Source: Streptomyces alboflavus (GTDB taxonomy: Bacteria; Actinomycetota; Actinomycetes; Streptomycetales; Streptomycetaceae). Taken from it: DNA of 64,000 nucleotides. Shown here in pieces: positions 41,607 to 49,950 of the stretch (position 1 is its first letter; every line of letters begins with the position of its first letter). The translations under genes and the position numbers were made by a program. The stretch spans positions 1 to 64,000 of the forward strand of contig NZ_JNXT01000005.1 of NCBI RefSeq assembly GCF_000716675.1, given 5' to 3'. A model generated the notes under the pieces. It made no database searches. It worked only from the letters and a program-made list of their open reading frames with translations, and had not been told where the DNA came from.

Positions 41607-42842
41607 TTGGGACGGAAGATCGGCAGCCGGTACACGGCCCACCAGATTCTGGGACGGGGCAGCGCCGGCACGGTGTGGCTCGGCGAAGGCCCCGAAGGCC
41701 CTGTCGCCATCAAGCTGCTGCGCGAGGACCTGGCGTCCGACCAGGAACTCGTCGGCCGCTTCGTCCAGGAGCGCACGGCGCTGCTCAGCCTCGACCACGC
41801 GCGCGTGGTGGGCGTCCACGACCTGGTGGTCGACGGCAACGACCTCGCCCTGGTGATGGACCTCGTACGGGGCACGGATCTGCGCACCCGCCTGGAGCGC
41901 GAGCGCAGGCTCGCCCCCGAGGCCGCCGTCGCGATCGTCGCGGACGTCGCCGACGCGCTCGCCGCGGCGCACGCGGCGGGGATCGTGCACCGGGACGTGA
42001 AGCCCGAGAACGTCCTCCTCGACATGCAGGGCCCCCTCGGCCCCGGCGGCTCGCACCCGGCCCTGCTCACCGACTTCGGCGTCGCCAAGCTCATCGACTC
42101 GCCGCGCCGCACCCGCGCCACGAAGATCATCGGCACGCCGGACTATCTGGCCCCCGAGATCATCGAGGGCCTGCCCCCGCGCGCGGCCGTCGACATCTAC
42201 GCCCTCGCCACCGTCCTGTACGAGCTGCTCGCGGGCTTCACGCCGTTCGGCGGCGGCCACCCCGGGGCGGTCCTGCGCCGCCACGTCACCGAGACCGTGG
42301 TCCCGCTGCCCGGCATCCCCGACGAGCTCTGGCAACTCATGGTCCAGTGCCTGGCCAAGGCCCCGGCCTCCCGCCTGCGCGCCTCCGAGCTGGGCGACCG
42401 GCTGCGCGAGCAGCTGCCCCAGCTCGCGGGCATGCCGCCCCTGGACGTCGACGAGCCCGAGGCGGAGCCCGCCGACGAGCCGTACGAGGAGACGTCCCCG
42501 GAGCCGCACGAGAGGCCCCCACGGCGCGGAGCCGTGCCCCTCGTCCCCGGCGCGGCGCCCGCGGACGCCAACCGCGACACCCACACCTCCATGCGCGTCC
42601 CCGCCCCCGACGAGCTGGCGGGCGGCGCCCGCGGCACGGCCCGCGCCCCCCGCGCCACGGGCACGGTCCGCCCCGGCTCGGCCCGCCACCGCGCCTCGGC
42701 CAGACGCCGCAGGATCACACTCGGCGTGGCGGGCGTAGTCCTCGCCGCGGCGGTGGGCGCGGGAGCCTGGTACGCGACGTCCGGCGACGACGCCGACCCG
42801 AACAAGCCGGACACGGGCACGTCAGCCCCTCCGGTGCCGTAA
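41607..42842 (+). CDS. pkaB: Transmembrane Ser/Thr protein kinase (PkaB-like)
   Basis: A 411-residue Hanks-type kinase. Gly-loop GRGSAGTVW, catalytic Lys36 (VAIK), HRDVKPENVLLD, DFGVAKL and YLAPEIIEG are intact. The C-terminal region is acidic and Pro/Arg-rich and ends in one membrane helix (ITLGVAGVVLAAAVGAGAWYA) and a ~25-residue outer tail, so there is no sensor domain. The start is a rare TTG at 41607, supported by GTAGGAG six nt upstream. It follows the other kinase by 181 nt and ends shortly before a dispersed repeat and prfB. Confidence 0.9.
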   Translation: MGRKIGSRYTAHQILGRGSAGTVWLGEGPEGPVAIKLLREDLASDQELVGRFVQERTALLSLDHARVVGVHDLVVDGNDLALVMDLVRGTDLRTRLERERRLAPEAAVAIVADVADALAAAHAAGIVHRDVKPENVLLDMQGPLGPGGSHPALLTDFGVAKLIDSPRRTRATKIIGTPDYLAPEIIEGLPPRAAVDIYALATVLYELLAGFTPFGGGHPGAVLRRHVTETVVPLPGIPDELWQLMVQCLAKAPASRLRASELGDRLREQLPQLAGMPPLDVDEPEAEPADEPYEETSPEPHERPPRRGAVPLVPGAAPADANRDTHTSMRVPAPDELAGGARGTARAPRATGTVRPGSARHRASARRRRITLGVAGVVLAAAVGAGAWYATSGDDADPNKPDTGTSAPPVP

Positions 42843-42849
42843 TCAGCCC

Positions 42850-42945
42850 GTCGTGGGGGTCCCCCCTGCTCTTTAAGAGCTTGGGGGAGTTTGAGGACGA
42901 GGCGCGAAGCGCCAAAAAAGGGGGAGAGGGGCGCAGCCCCATGGG
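42850..42945. repeat. Dispersed Streptomyces-type intergenic repeat with hairpins
   Basis: The stretch has the mosaic typical of repeats scattered between Streptomyces genes: a GGGGGTCCCCCCTGCTC module, CTTGGGGGAG, TTTGAGGACGAGGCGCG, the mini-hairpin GGCGCGAAGCGCC, and GGGGCGCAGCCCC. The stacked hairpins downstream of the kinase gene may act as a terminator or mRNA 3'-end stabiliser. Membership in the dispersed family is recalled from experience, not searched. Confidence 0.65.
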
Positions 42946-43011
42946 CCCGGGGCGAGACGGACCCACGCCCACCGGGGGAATACCACTTGCCGCAGCCGTT
43001 AGGCTGGTGAT

Positions 43012-44118
43012 GTGGCAGTCGTCGACGTATCCGAAGAGCTCAAGTCCCTCTCCTCGACCATGGAGTCGATCGAGGCCGTCCTGGACCTCGACAAGCTGAG
43101 GGCAGACATCGCCGTGCTCGAGGAGCAGGCGGCCGCGCCGTCCCTCTGGGACGACCCGGACGAGGCGCAGAAGATCACCAGCAAGCTGAGCCACCTCCAG
43201 GCGGAGGTGCGCAAGGCCGAGACGCTGCGCGGGCGTATCGACGATCTGGGCGTGCTCTTCGAGATGGCCGAGGAGGAGGACGACCCGGACACGCGCGCGG
43301 AGGCCGAGTCGGAGCTCACGGCGGTCAAGAAGGCGCTGGACGAGATGGAGGTCCGCACCCTCCTGTCCGGGGAGTACGACGCCCGTGAGGCGGTCGTCAC
43401 CATCCGCGCGGAGGCCGGCGGCGTCGACGCCTCCGACTTCGCCGAGAAGCTCCAGCGGATGTACCTGCGCTGGGCGGAGCGCCACGGCTACAAGACCGAG
43501 CTGTACGAGACGTCGTACGCGGAAGAGGCCGGCATCAAGTCGACCACCTTCGCCGTGCAGGCTCCGTACGCCTACGGCACGCTCTCCGTCGAGCAGGGCA
43601 CACACCGCCTGGTGCGCATCTCGCCGTTCGACAACCAGGGCCGTCGCCAGACGTCCTTCGCGGGTGTCGAGATCCTCCCCGTGGTCGAGCAGACGGACCA
43701 CATCGAGATCGACGAGAGCGAGCTGCGCGTCGACGTGTACCGCTCCTCGGGCCCCGGCGGCCAGGGCGTCAACACGACCGACTCCGCGGTCCGCCTGACC
43801 CACCTGCCCACCGGCATCGTCGTCTCCTGCCAGAACGAGCGCTCGCAGATCCAGAACAAGGCGACCGCGATGAACGTCCTCCAGGCGAAGCTCCTCGAGC
43901 GCCGCCGCCAGGAGGAGCAGGCCAAGATGAACGCCCTCAAGGGCGACGGCGGCAACTCCTGGGGCAACCAGATGCGTTCGTACGTCCTGCACCCGTACCA
44001 AATGGTGAAGGACCTGCGCACGGAGTTCGAAGTCGGCAACCCCGAGGCCGTGTTCAACGGCGAGATCGACGGCTTCCTGGAGGCCGGAATTCGCTGGCGC
44101 AAGCAGCAGGAGAAGTAA
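43012..44118 (+). CDS. prfB: Peptide chain release factor 2
   Basis: A 368-residue class I release factor recognising UAA and UGA. Domain 2 has [20 protein letters not shown], with the SPF tripeptide that marks RF2. Domain 3 has the peptidyl-hydrolysis motif GGQ at residues 249-251 ([20 protein letters not shown]). The N-terminal helical domain is complete. No internal UGA frameshift site is present, unlike in E. coli prfB. The GTG at 43012 gives the full family length. A strong terminator lies at 44149-44186. Confidence 0.97.
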   Translation: MAVVDVSEELKSLSSTMESIEAVLDLDKLRADIAVLEEQAAAPSLWDDPDEAQKITSKLSHLQAEVRKAETLRGRIDDLGVLFEMAEEEDDPDTRAEAESELTAVKKALDEMEVRTLLSGEYDAREAVVTIRAEAGGVDASDFAEKLQRMYLRWAERHGYKTELYETSYAEEAGIKSTTFAVQAPYAYGTLSVEQGTHRLVRISPFDNQGRRQTSFAGVEILPVVEQTDHIEIDESELRVDVYRSSGPGGQGVNTTDSAVRLTHLPTGIVVSCQNERSQIQNKATAMNVLQAKLLERRRQEEQAKMNALKGDGGNSWGNQMRSYVLHPYQMVKDLRTEFEVGNPEAVFNGEIDGFLEAGIRWRKQQEK

Positions 44119-44125
44119 ACTCGGC

Positions 44126-44141
44126 GCTTTGTCGACAAAGC
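44126..44141. repeat. 16-bp perfect palindrome after prfB
   Basis: GCTTTGTCGACAAAGC starts eight nt past the prfB stop codon. It has no loop, so it is more likely a protein site than a hairpin, and it lies directly before the terminator. Confidence 0.5.
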
Positions 44142-44148
44142 TGAACGA

Positions 44149-44186
44149 GGCAACTGTCGCCCCCCGGGCGGCAGTTGCCTTTGTTT
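44149..44186 (+). terminator. Rho-independent terminator of prfB
   Basis: GGCAACTG-TCGCCC and CGGGCG-GCAGTTGCC form a long stem with a tiny loop, followed by TTTGTTT. This is one of the few classical terminators in the window. Confidence 0.85.
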
Positions 44187-44444
44187 ATGGGCCTTCCGGA
44201 GCCGCCTGTGGGCTTCTTGCGCCTTTTGCGTCACAGTCACATGTCCGTACGCCGGTCAACTGTCCCCATAACGGGCATCGCGCCCGCAACGACCTTGACG
44301 GTGCTTCGAAAACTGGAAAGGCTAGCGAGCGGCATGCGTATCTCCGGTGCGCGTGTGATCCGGGGGGCCGAAGACGAGTCACCCCGTGACCGCGATCCGG
44401 GACGCTGCCTCACTGACGATTCAGCTACTGGGGGTAGCAGCCAG
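44187..44444 (+). promoter_or_regulatory. 5' region of the LAETG protein gene
   Basis: About 260 bp between the prfB terminator and the cell-wall protein ATG. A TTGACG at 44295-44300 could be a -35, but no well-spaced -10 follows. I looked for a c-di-AMP (ydaO) riboswitch, common before Streptomyces wall-protein genes, and could not recognise one. The gene has only a weak GGGGGT ribosome site. Confidence 0.3.
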
Positions 44445-45116
44445 ATGACGAAGAAGACGCGGATCCGTGTCGCGCGGATAGCCGCCGGCGCAGTGATCGC
44501 CGCGGGCGCCTCGCTGACCGCCGCCGGCGCCGCCTCGGCCCTGGATGTCGGCGTCGAGCTCGGCGGGACGGGCGCGAGCGCCTCCGCCGACGAGAACGGC
44601 ATCGGCGTCGACGTCGACCTGCCGGGCGACGACGAGGACCCGGACGAGCCCACCAACCCGCCGGAGCCGACCGGCGAGCCGACCGAGCCGACGGACCCGC
44701 CCGAGCCCACGGACCCGCCCACGGAGCCCACGGACCCGCCGACCGAGCCGACGGACCCGCCGACGGAGCCGACGGACCCGCCCACCGAGCCCTCGGACCC
44801 GCCCACCCAGCCCACCGACCCGGGTGACAACGGCACGGGCGGCGGCACCGGTGGCAACGGCGGCAACGACACCGACCCCGACGGCGGCGGCTCCAACCCC
44901 GCCGAGCAGGGCGGCAAGGACAGCCTGACCGACACCGGCTCCAAGCCGGTCGAGCGAGTCTCCGACACCGGCAGCGGCAAGAACGACGGCGAGCTCGCCG
45001 AGACGGGCGCCACCGAGACCACCTTCCTGATCATCGGTGCCGCCACCATGATCGCCGGTGGCGTCGGCTTCCGCTTCCTGCCGCGCCTGGCCGGCAACCG
45101 CGGCGCCGCCGCCTGA
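44445..45116 (+). CDS. Cell-wall-anchored protein with LAETG sorting signal
   Basis: A 223-residue surface protein. A signal peptide (RIRVARIAAGAVIAAGASLTAAGAASA) precedes a short acidic domain, then about eight Pro-Thr-Glu/Asp-Pro repeats (EPTDPPT type, roughly residues 65-125) that would span the wall as a stiff rod, then a Gly/Asn/Asp-rich part. The sorting signal LAETG is at residues 184-188, followed by a membrane helix (TFLIIGAATMIAGGVGF) and an Arg-containing tail (RLAGNRGAAA). LAxTG is the preference of class E sortases of actinobacteria; the sortase gene is not in this window. The exposed function is unknown because the protein has no recognised domain. Confidence 0.88.
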   Translation: MTKKTRIRVARIAAGAVIAAGASLTAAGAASALDVGVELGGTGASASADENGIGVDVDLPGDDEDPDEPTNPPEPTGEPTEPTDPPEPTDPPTEPTDPPTEPTDPPTEPTDPPTEPSDPPTQPTDPGDNGTGGGTGGNGGNDTDPDGGGSNPAEQGGKDSLTDTGSKPVERVSDTGSGKNDGELAETGATETTFLIIGAATMIAGGVGFRFLPRLAGNRGAAA

Positions 45117-45205
45117 TCTGGCGGGACGCCTCGAGGGACGCGCGTGACGCGGTGCGTACGGAGTCGTACGCACCGTAGCGCGGCCTCAGGGGTCGCACGG
45201 ACATG

Positions 45206-45246
45206 ACGGAAGGGCCCGGAGCCACCTCGGCTCCGGGCCCTTCCGT
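45206..45246. terminator. Bidirectional terminator hairpin
   Basis: An 18-bp perfect stem (ACGGAAGGGCCCGGAGCC and its complement) with a 5-nt loop lies between the convergent LAETG and zinc-ribbon genes. It has no T-tract but is symmetrical and very stable. Confidence 0.8.
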
Positions 45247-45307
45247 GCATCTGCGTGTCCGTGTGCCCGCGCAGCGCTCCGTCGTGCTCCGCGGCGTGTC
45301 CCGTCGA

Positions 45308-45499
45308 CTACGCGGTCTGGTGCGCCAGCAGGGCCATCGCCGTGATCAGCACCACGAGCAGCCCTATCAGGGCCGCTGGGCTGAGGCCGCCGAAGGGGCC
45401 CTCGTGCTGCATCCGCTCCCGGTTCGCCCGGCACACGGGGCAGCGGCCCTCGCTCACAGGCGCCGCGCAGTTCGCGCACACCAACCTGTCATAGGTCAT
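45308..45499 (-). CDS. Small zinc-ribbon membrane protein
   Basis: A 63-residue protein with two CxxC knuckles (Cys 8, 11, 20, 23 in [16 protein letters not shown]), which would bind one zinc ion, and a C-terminal membrane helix ([22 protein letters not shown]). The ATG at 45499 is strongly supported by GGAGGAG seven nt upstream, ruling out the longer reading. It is divergent from ftsE, so the two may share a control region. The function is unknown; a cytoplasmic ribbon tethered to the membrane could be a protein- or nucleic-acid-binding adaptor. Confidence 0.8.
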   Translation of the reverse strand: MTYDRLVCANCAAPVSEGRCPVCRANRERMQHEGPFGGLSPAALIGLLVVLITAMALLAHQTA

Positions 45500-45785
45500 G
45501 CGCTTCTCCTCCCGCACAGTCTCAGCCTGCCCAACGCTCGGGGAACCTCAACCGTTCCCCCTACCACTGTGCCAGCTTCCGCGGAATTCGGCGCGGCCCG
45601 CTGTCCGGCCCCGGTTGACGCCCGCCCCGCCCTGGCCGTCGAGAGCCGTCACCGCGCCCCCGGGCGCCCCATTTGTTCCAGGTCGGATCCGCAACAAACC
45701 GCGCAACTCAGGACGCCGACTGCGCGGCCCCTTCCGCTTCGCGTATGGTCACGCTCACCTACCCCCGGCTACCCGTGGTGCATCC

Positions 45786-46475
45786 GTGATCCGATTCGAC
45801 AATGTGTCCAAGGCCTATCCGAAGCAGAACCGCCCGGCACTCCGCGATGTGTCGCTGGAGATCGAGAAGGGCGAGTTCGTCTTCCTGGTGGGGTCATCCG
45901 GCTCCGGAAAGTCGACCTTCCTGCGGCTGATCCTGCGCGAGGAGCGCACCAGCCACGGCCAGGTGCACGTCCTGGGCAAGGACCTGGCCCGGCTCTCCAA
46001 CTGGAAGGTGCCGCACATGCGCCGCCAGCTGGGCACCGTCTTCCAGGACTTCCGGCTCCTGCCGAACAAGACCGTCGCCGAGAACGTGGCCTTCGCCCAG
46101 GAGGTCATCGGCAAGTCGCGCGGCGAGATCCGCAAGTCCGTGCCCCAGGTCCTCGACCTCGTCGGCCTCGGCGGCAAGGAGGACCGGATGCCCGGCGAGC
46201 TCTCCGGCGGTGAGCAGCAGCGCGTGGCCATCGCGCGGGCCTTCGTCAACCGGCCGAAGCTGCTGATCGCCGACGAGCCCACGGGCAACCTCGACCCGCA
46301 GACCTCGGTCGGCATCATGAAGCTCCTGGACCGCATCAACCGGACCGGCACCACCGTCGTGATGGCCACCCACGACCAGCAGATCGTGGACCAGATGCGC
46401 AAGCGCGTCATCGAGCTGGAGAAGGGCCGCCTGGTCCGCGACCAGTCCCGCGGCGTCTACGGCTACCAGCACTGA
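45786..46475 (+). CDS. ftsE: Cell-division ABC ATPase FtsE
   Basis: A 229-residue ATPase. Walker [10 protein letters not shown] is at residues 36-44, the Q-loop in [20 protein letters not shown], the signature [14 protein letters not shown] and Walker [13 protein letters not shown]. With FtsX it couples ATP hydrolysis to periplasmic activation of wall hydrolases at septa. FRLLPNKTV is diagnostic of FtsE. The GTG at 45786 gives the standard length. ftsX follows 35 nt later. Confidence 0.96.
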   Translation: MIRFDNVSKAYPKQNRPALRDVSLEIEKGEFVFLVGSSGSGKSTFLRLILREERTSHGQVHVLGKDLARLSNWKVPHMRRQLGTVFQDFRLLPNKTVAENVAFAQEVIGKSRGEIRKSVPQVLDLVGLGGKEDRMPGELSGGEQQRVAIARAFVNRPKLLIADEPTGNLDPQTSVGIMKLLDRINRTGTTVVMATHDQQIVDQMRKRVIELEKGRLVRDQSRGVYGYQH

Positions 46476-46510
46476 CCCGGCCGATCCCCCTGATTCATTG
46501 AAAGGCCGCC

Positions 46511-47428
46511 ATGCGCGCCCAGTTCGTCCTGTCGGAGATCGGCGTCGGTCTCCGCCGGAATCTCACGATGACCTTCGCGGTCGTCGTCTCCGTAGCGCTC
46601 TCGCTCGCCCTCTTCGGTGGCTCGCTGCTCATGCGCGACCAGGTGAGCACGATGAAGGGCTACTGGTACGACAAGGTCAACGTCTCGATCTTCCTGTGCA
46701 ACAAGGCGGACGCCGAGCAGGACCCCAAGTGCGCCAAGGGCGCCGTCACGAACGAGCAGAAGGACCGGATCCTCACGGATCTGAAGAAGATGCCGGTCGT
46801 CGACACGGTCCAGCACGAGACGGCGGACCAGGCGTACAAGCACTACAAGGAGCAGTTCGGCGACTCCCCGCTGTCCAGCTCGCTGACGCCGGACCAGATG
46901 CAGGAGTCGTACCGCATCAAGCTGAAGGACCCGGAGAAGTACCAGGTGGTCGCGACCGCCTTCTCCGGAAGGGACGGCGTGCAGTCCGTGGAGGACCAGA
47001 AGGGCGTGCTCGACAACCTCTTCGAGCTGCTCAACGGCATGAACTGGGCGGCGCTCGCGGTGATGGCGCTGATGCTCGTCGTCGCGCTGATGCTGATCGT
47101 CAACACGGTGCGCGTATCGGCGTTCAGCCGTCGCCGTGAAACCGGGATCATGCGGCTCGTCGGCGCGTCCAGCTTCTACATCCAGATGCCGTTCATCCTG
47201 GAGGCGGCGGTCGCGGGCCTGATCGGTGGCGGGCTCGCGTGCGGATTCCTGCTCCTCGGCCGGTACTTCATCATCGACCACGGCCTGGAGCTGTCGGAGA
47301 AGCTCAACCTGATCAACTTCATCGGCTGGGACGCGGTGCTCGCCAAGCTGCCGCTGGTGCTCGCCATCGGTCTGCTGATGCCCGCACTGGCCGCGTTCTT
47401 CGCCCTGCGCAAGTACCTGAAGGTGTGA
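46511..47428 (+). CDS. ftsX: Cell-division protein FtsX
   Basis: A 305-residue permease-like protein with four membrane helices. After helix 1 (LTMTFAVVVSVALSLALFGGSLL) a ~150-residue extracellular domain carries two cysteines (FLCNKADAEQDPKCAKG) that could form a disulfide. RRRETGIMRLVGASSFYIQMPF is the conserved loop after helix 2. In actinobacteria this outer domain recruits peptidoglycan hydrolases such as RipC-type NlpC/P60 enzymes. GAAAGG precedes the ATG. It is in an operon with ftsE. Confidence 0.95.
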   Translation: MRAQFVLSEIGVGLRRNLTMTFAVVVSVALSLALFGGSLLMRDQVSTMKGYWYDKVNVSIFLCNKADAEQDPKCAKGAVTNEQKDRILTDLKKMPVVDTVQHETADQAYKHYKEQFGDSPLSSSLTPDQMQESYRIKLKDPEKYQVVATAFSGRDGVQSVEDQKGVLDNLFELLNGMNWAALAVMALMLVVALMLIVNTVRVSAFSRRRETGIMRLVGASSFYIQMPFILEAAVAGLIGGGLACGFLLLGRYFIIDHGLELSEKLNLINFIGWDAVLAKLPLVLAIGLLMPALAAFFALRKYLKV

Positions 47429-47528
47429 GACGGCAGGCATCTCCCGCTCCTTGGGGTGTGAGGAGTGCCTCGGGCGCCGTGCGGTCAACCGGCCGTGCGG
47501 CGCCCCCCGTTGTCCTAGACTCACCGAC

Positions 47529-48728
47529 ATGTCAGGCCCTGATTGGCACGCCGAGCCCCGCCGCATCCGCCGCGGGGCGGCCCTGACGTTGGTCTTCGCG
47601 AGCGTCCTCGCCACCGGCGCGGCCACCGGATCCTGGTCCGAGGACGCCGAGGAAGGCCGGAACAAGGCAGCCCCCTCGACCCGCTCGGTCTCCGCCACCC
47701 GCGACGCGCGAAGCCCCCGCGACACCCACCGGGACCCCGCGGACGAGGCCGCCGACGCCGCCGCCGAGGCGATGGCCGACGGCAAGTCGGGCAAGAAGGC
47801 CGCCGAGGACGTGGTCAGCCGCAGCGGCGACCGCTGGTCGTCGGTCTACTCCCAGGGGGAGTACCGCGAGTTCGAGCAGTCCCTCGACGGTGCCTACACC
47901 GGCGTCGGCCTGTGGGCCCGGCGGGAGGCCGACGGCAGGATCGAGGTGTCCCGGGTGCAGCGCGGCGGGCCCGCCGACCGGGCCGGCATCCACGAGGGCG
48001 ACAAGCTCACCGCCATCGACGGCAAGGACGTCACCGGCCGCCCCGTCACCGACGTCGTGTCCCTGCTGCGCGGCACCCGCGCGAACACCCCGGTCACCCT
48101 CGGCCTGAAGCGCGGCACGCGCGCGTGGACGGAGACCCTGCGCCGCGCCCGCCTCTCGACGGACTCCGTGACCGTGACCCGGCTCCGCGGCGGCGCCGTG
48201 ATGATCAAGGTCGCGGCGTTCACGAAGGGCTCCGGCGAGGCCGTGCGCAGGGCGGTGCGCCGGGCCCCCGCGGGCGCCGGGATCCTGCTCGACCTGCGCG
48301 GCAACTCCGGCGGCCTGGTCTCCGAGGCCACCACGGCCTCCTCCGCGGTCCTCGACGGCGGCCTCGTCGCCACGTACGACGTCCGGGGCAGGCAGCGCGC
48401 GCTGCACGCCAAGCAGGGCGGCGACACCGAGAGACCCGTGGTCGCGCTCGTCGACGGCGGCACGATGAGCGCGGCCGAGCTGCTCACCGGGGCCCTCCAG
48501 GACCGCGGCCGCGCGGTCGTCGTGGGCTCAAGGACGTTCGGCAAGGGCTCGGTGCAGATGCCGAGCAAGCTGCCCGACGGCTCCGTCGCGGAGCTGACGG
48601 TCGGGCACTACCGCACCCCTTCGGGGAAGGCGGTCGACGGCCGGGGCATCACCCCGGACCTGGAGGTCGAGGACGGTGCCCAGGAGCGGGCCGAGACAGT
48701 ATTGAGTGGCCTCGGACCCCCCTCGTAG
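47529..48728 (+). CDS. S41-family C-terminal processing protease
   Basis: A 399-residue CtpA-type protease. An N-terminal hydrophobic segment (GAALTLVFASVLATGAATG) makes it secreted or membrane-anchored. After a charged linker, the PDZ domain (~115-195, GVGLWARREADGRIEVSRV, GIHEGDKLTAIDGKDV) precedes the catalytic core. The nucleophile Ser314 lies in GGTMSAAEL and the general-base Lys339 in FGKGSVQ. A -10-like TAGACT seven nt before the ATG suggests a leaderless transcript, independent of ftsEX. Its place between ftsX and smpB is conserved in Streptomyces; a link to FtsEX-controlled wall hydrolysis is plausible. Confidence 0.93.
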   Translation: MSGPDWHAEPRRIRRGAALTLVFASVLATGAATGSWSEDAEEGRNKAAPSTRSVSATRDARSPRDTHRDPADEAADAAAEAMADGKSGKKAAEDVVSRSGDRWSSVYSQGEYREFEQSLDGAYTGVGLWARREADGRIEVSRVQRGGPADRAGIHEGDKLTAIDGKDVTGRPVTDVVSLLRGTRANTPVTLGLKRGTRAWTETLRRARLSTDSVTVTRLRGGAVMIKVAAFTKGSGEAVRRAVRRAPAGAGILLDLRGNSGGLVSEATTASSAVLDGGLVATYDVRGRQRALHAKQGGDTERPVVALVDGGTMSAAELLTGALQDRGRAVVVGSRTFGKGSVQMPSKLPDGSVAELTVGHYRTPSGKAVDGRGITPDLEVEDGAQERAETVLSGLGPPS

Positions 48729-48746
48729 TGCGAAAATGGCCGCACT

Positions 48747-49268
48747 ATGGCGAAGGAAAAGGTAAAGCGCAAGGCCGCCAAGGCCAACGAGAAGGCACCC
48801 GCCCGGAAGATGGTCGCGCAGAACAAGAAGGCGCGGCACGACTACCACATCCTGGACACCTACGAGTGCGGCCTGGTCCTGATGGGCACCGAGGTCAAGT
48901 CGCTGCGGATGGGCCGGGCGTCCCTGGTGGACGGCTTCGTGCACATCGACCACGGCGAGGCGTGGCTGCACAACATCCACGTCCCCGAGTACGTCCAGGG
49001 CACCTGGACCAACCACTCCGCCACGCGCAAGCGCAAGCTGCTGCTGCACCGGGCCGAGATCGACAAGCTGGAGTCGAAGTCCCAGGAGACGGGCCACACG
49101 ATCGTGCCCCTCGCCCTGTACTTCAAGGACAGCCGCGTCAAGGTCGAGATCGCGCTCGCCAAGGGCAAGAAGGAGTACGACAAGCGGCAGACGCTGCGCG
49201 AGAAGCAGGACACCCGCGAGACGAACCGGGCGATCTCGGCGGCCAGGCGGCGGCAGGGGATCGGCTAG
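48747..49268 (+). CDS. smpB: tmRNA-binding protein SmpB
   Basis: A 173-residue trans-translation factor. It shows the conserved [35 protein letters not shown] and [12 protein letters not shown], and the basic C-terminal tail that enters the ribosomal A-site channel ([16 protein letters not shown]). A Lys/Ala-rich N-terminal extension of ~25 residues is longer than in E. coli. It lies directly upstream of its RNA partner ssrA, which favours matched levels. Confidence 0.97.
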   Translation: MAKEKVKRKAAKANEKAPARKMVAQNKKARHDYHILDTYECGLVLMGTEVKSLRMGRASLVDGFVHIDHGEAWLHNIHVPEYVQGTWTNHSATRKRKLLLHRAEIDKLESKSQETGHTIVPLALYFKDSRVKVEIALAKGKKEYDKRQTLREKQDTRETNRAISAARRRQGIG

Positions 49269-49336
49269 CCGCCGGTTCGGCGGGCCGCCGGGAATTCGCT
49301 GGCACCGTCGTGCGTTGGTCACGTACGATGGTTCAT

Positions 49337-49377
49337 GCCCCGCAGGTGACGGGGCAGCCCCCTCCTCGGAGGGTTTG
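49337..49377 (+). terminator. Double hairpin between smpB and ssrA
   Basis: GCCCCG...CGGGGC (49337-49355) is followed by CCCTCC-TC-GGAGGG and TTTG (49360-49377). It probably terminates smpB transcription or punctuates the leader of ssrA. Confidence 0.5.
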
Positions 49378-49389
49378 AAAAATCAACAT

Positions 49390-49759
49390 GGGGATGATCG
49401 GTTTCGACAGCGGATGTCGAAGCAGGGGAAGCGTGTCGAGGAAGCGGCAATGATCTCGTTAACCATATGTCGCAACCAATAATCGCCAACACCAAGCGCG
49501 ATTCCTTCGCCCTCGCTGCCTAAGTAGCGACTTGCGAAGTGTCAGCCCGGGGCTGTTCCCGACCCGGATCCTGGCATCAGCTAGGGAACTAAACTTCTAG
49601 ACCCGGTCACGGGGTCTGGGAGGAAATCAAACAGTGACTGAGCCCGTCGGAGACTTGTCCACGAGATCTCCGGGGCTGAGAAAATCGCAGTGGACTGCAC
49701 ACGGAGAAGCCCTGGTTCCGCACCGTTGGACGCGGGTTCGATTCCCGCCATCTCCACGA
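49390..49759 (+). ncRNA. ssrA: Transfer-messenger RNA (tmRNA)
   Basis: The 5' end GGGGATGATCGGTTTCGACAGC and the 3' T-arm and acceptor (GCGGGTTCGATTCCCGCCATCTCC) pair to form the tRNA-like domain. The tag reading frame at 49485-49523 encodes ANTKRDSFALAA followed by TAA, an actinobacterial SsrA degradation tag ending in the ALAA recognised by ClpXP. The 3' sequence is ACGA rather than ACCA, so CCA is not encoded and must be added enzymatically. It follows smpB. A promoter may be near TACGAT at 49324. Confidence 0.97.
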
Positions 49760-49950
49760 AGTCGACAGGCGACGTGTGCCCGCGGACAGCGCGGGCCACG
49801 TCGCCTTCGTCGTTTCTGCGCGGCTGCGCCGCGCGTTGCGGGGGCTCCGCCACCCGCACCCCCCGACGTGGGCTCGGCTGGGCCAACGCGACATACGTGA
49901 CCGGTGTGGGGTCTGTCGCCGCGCGGTGGCTTCCGGGATGCTCCAGGGTC

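Noticed and set aside
44187..44444. c-di-AMP riboswitch before the LAETG gene
   Set aside because: The conserved ydaO core could not be recognised; calling it would need a covariance-model search.
49690..49756. Apparent tRNA-like 3' half
   Set aside because: The T-arm and acceptor belong to the tmRNA; no separate anticodon arm or 5' half exists.
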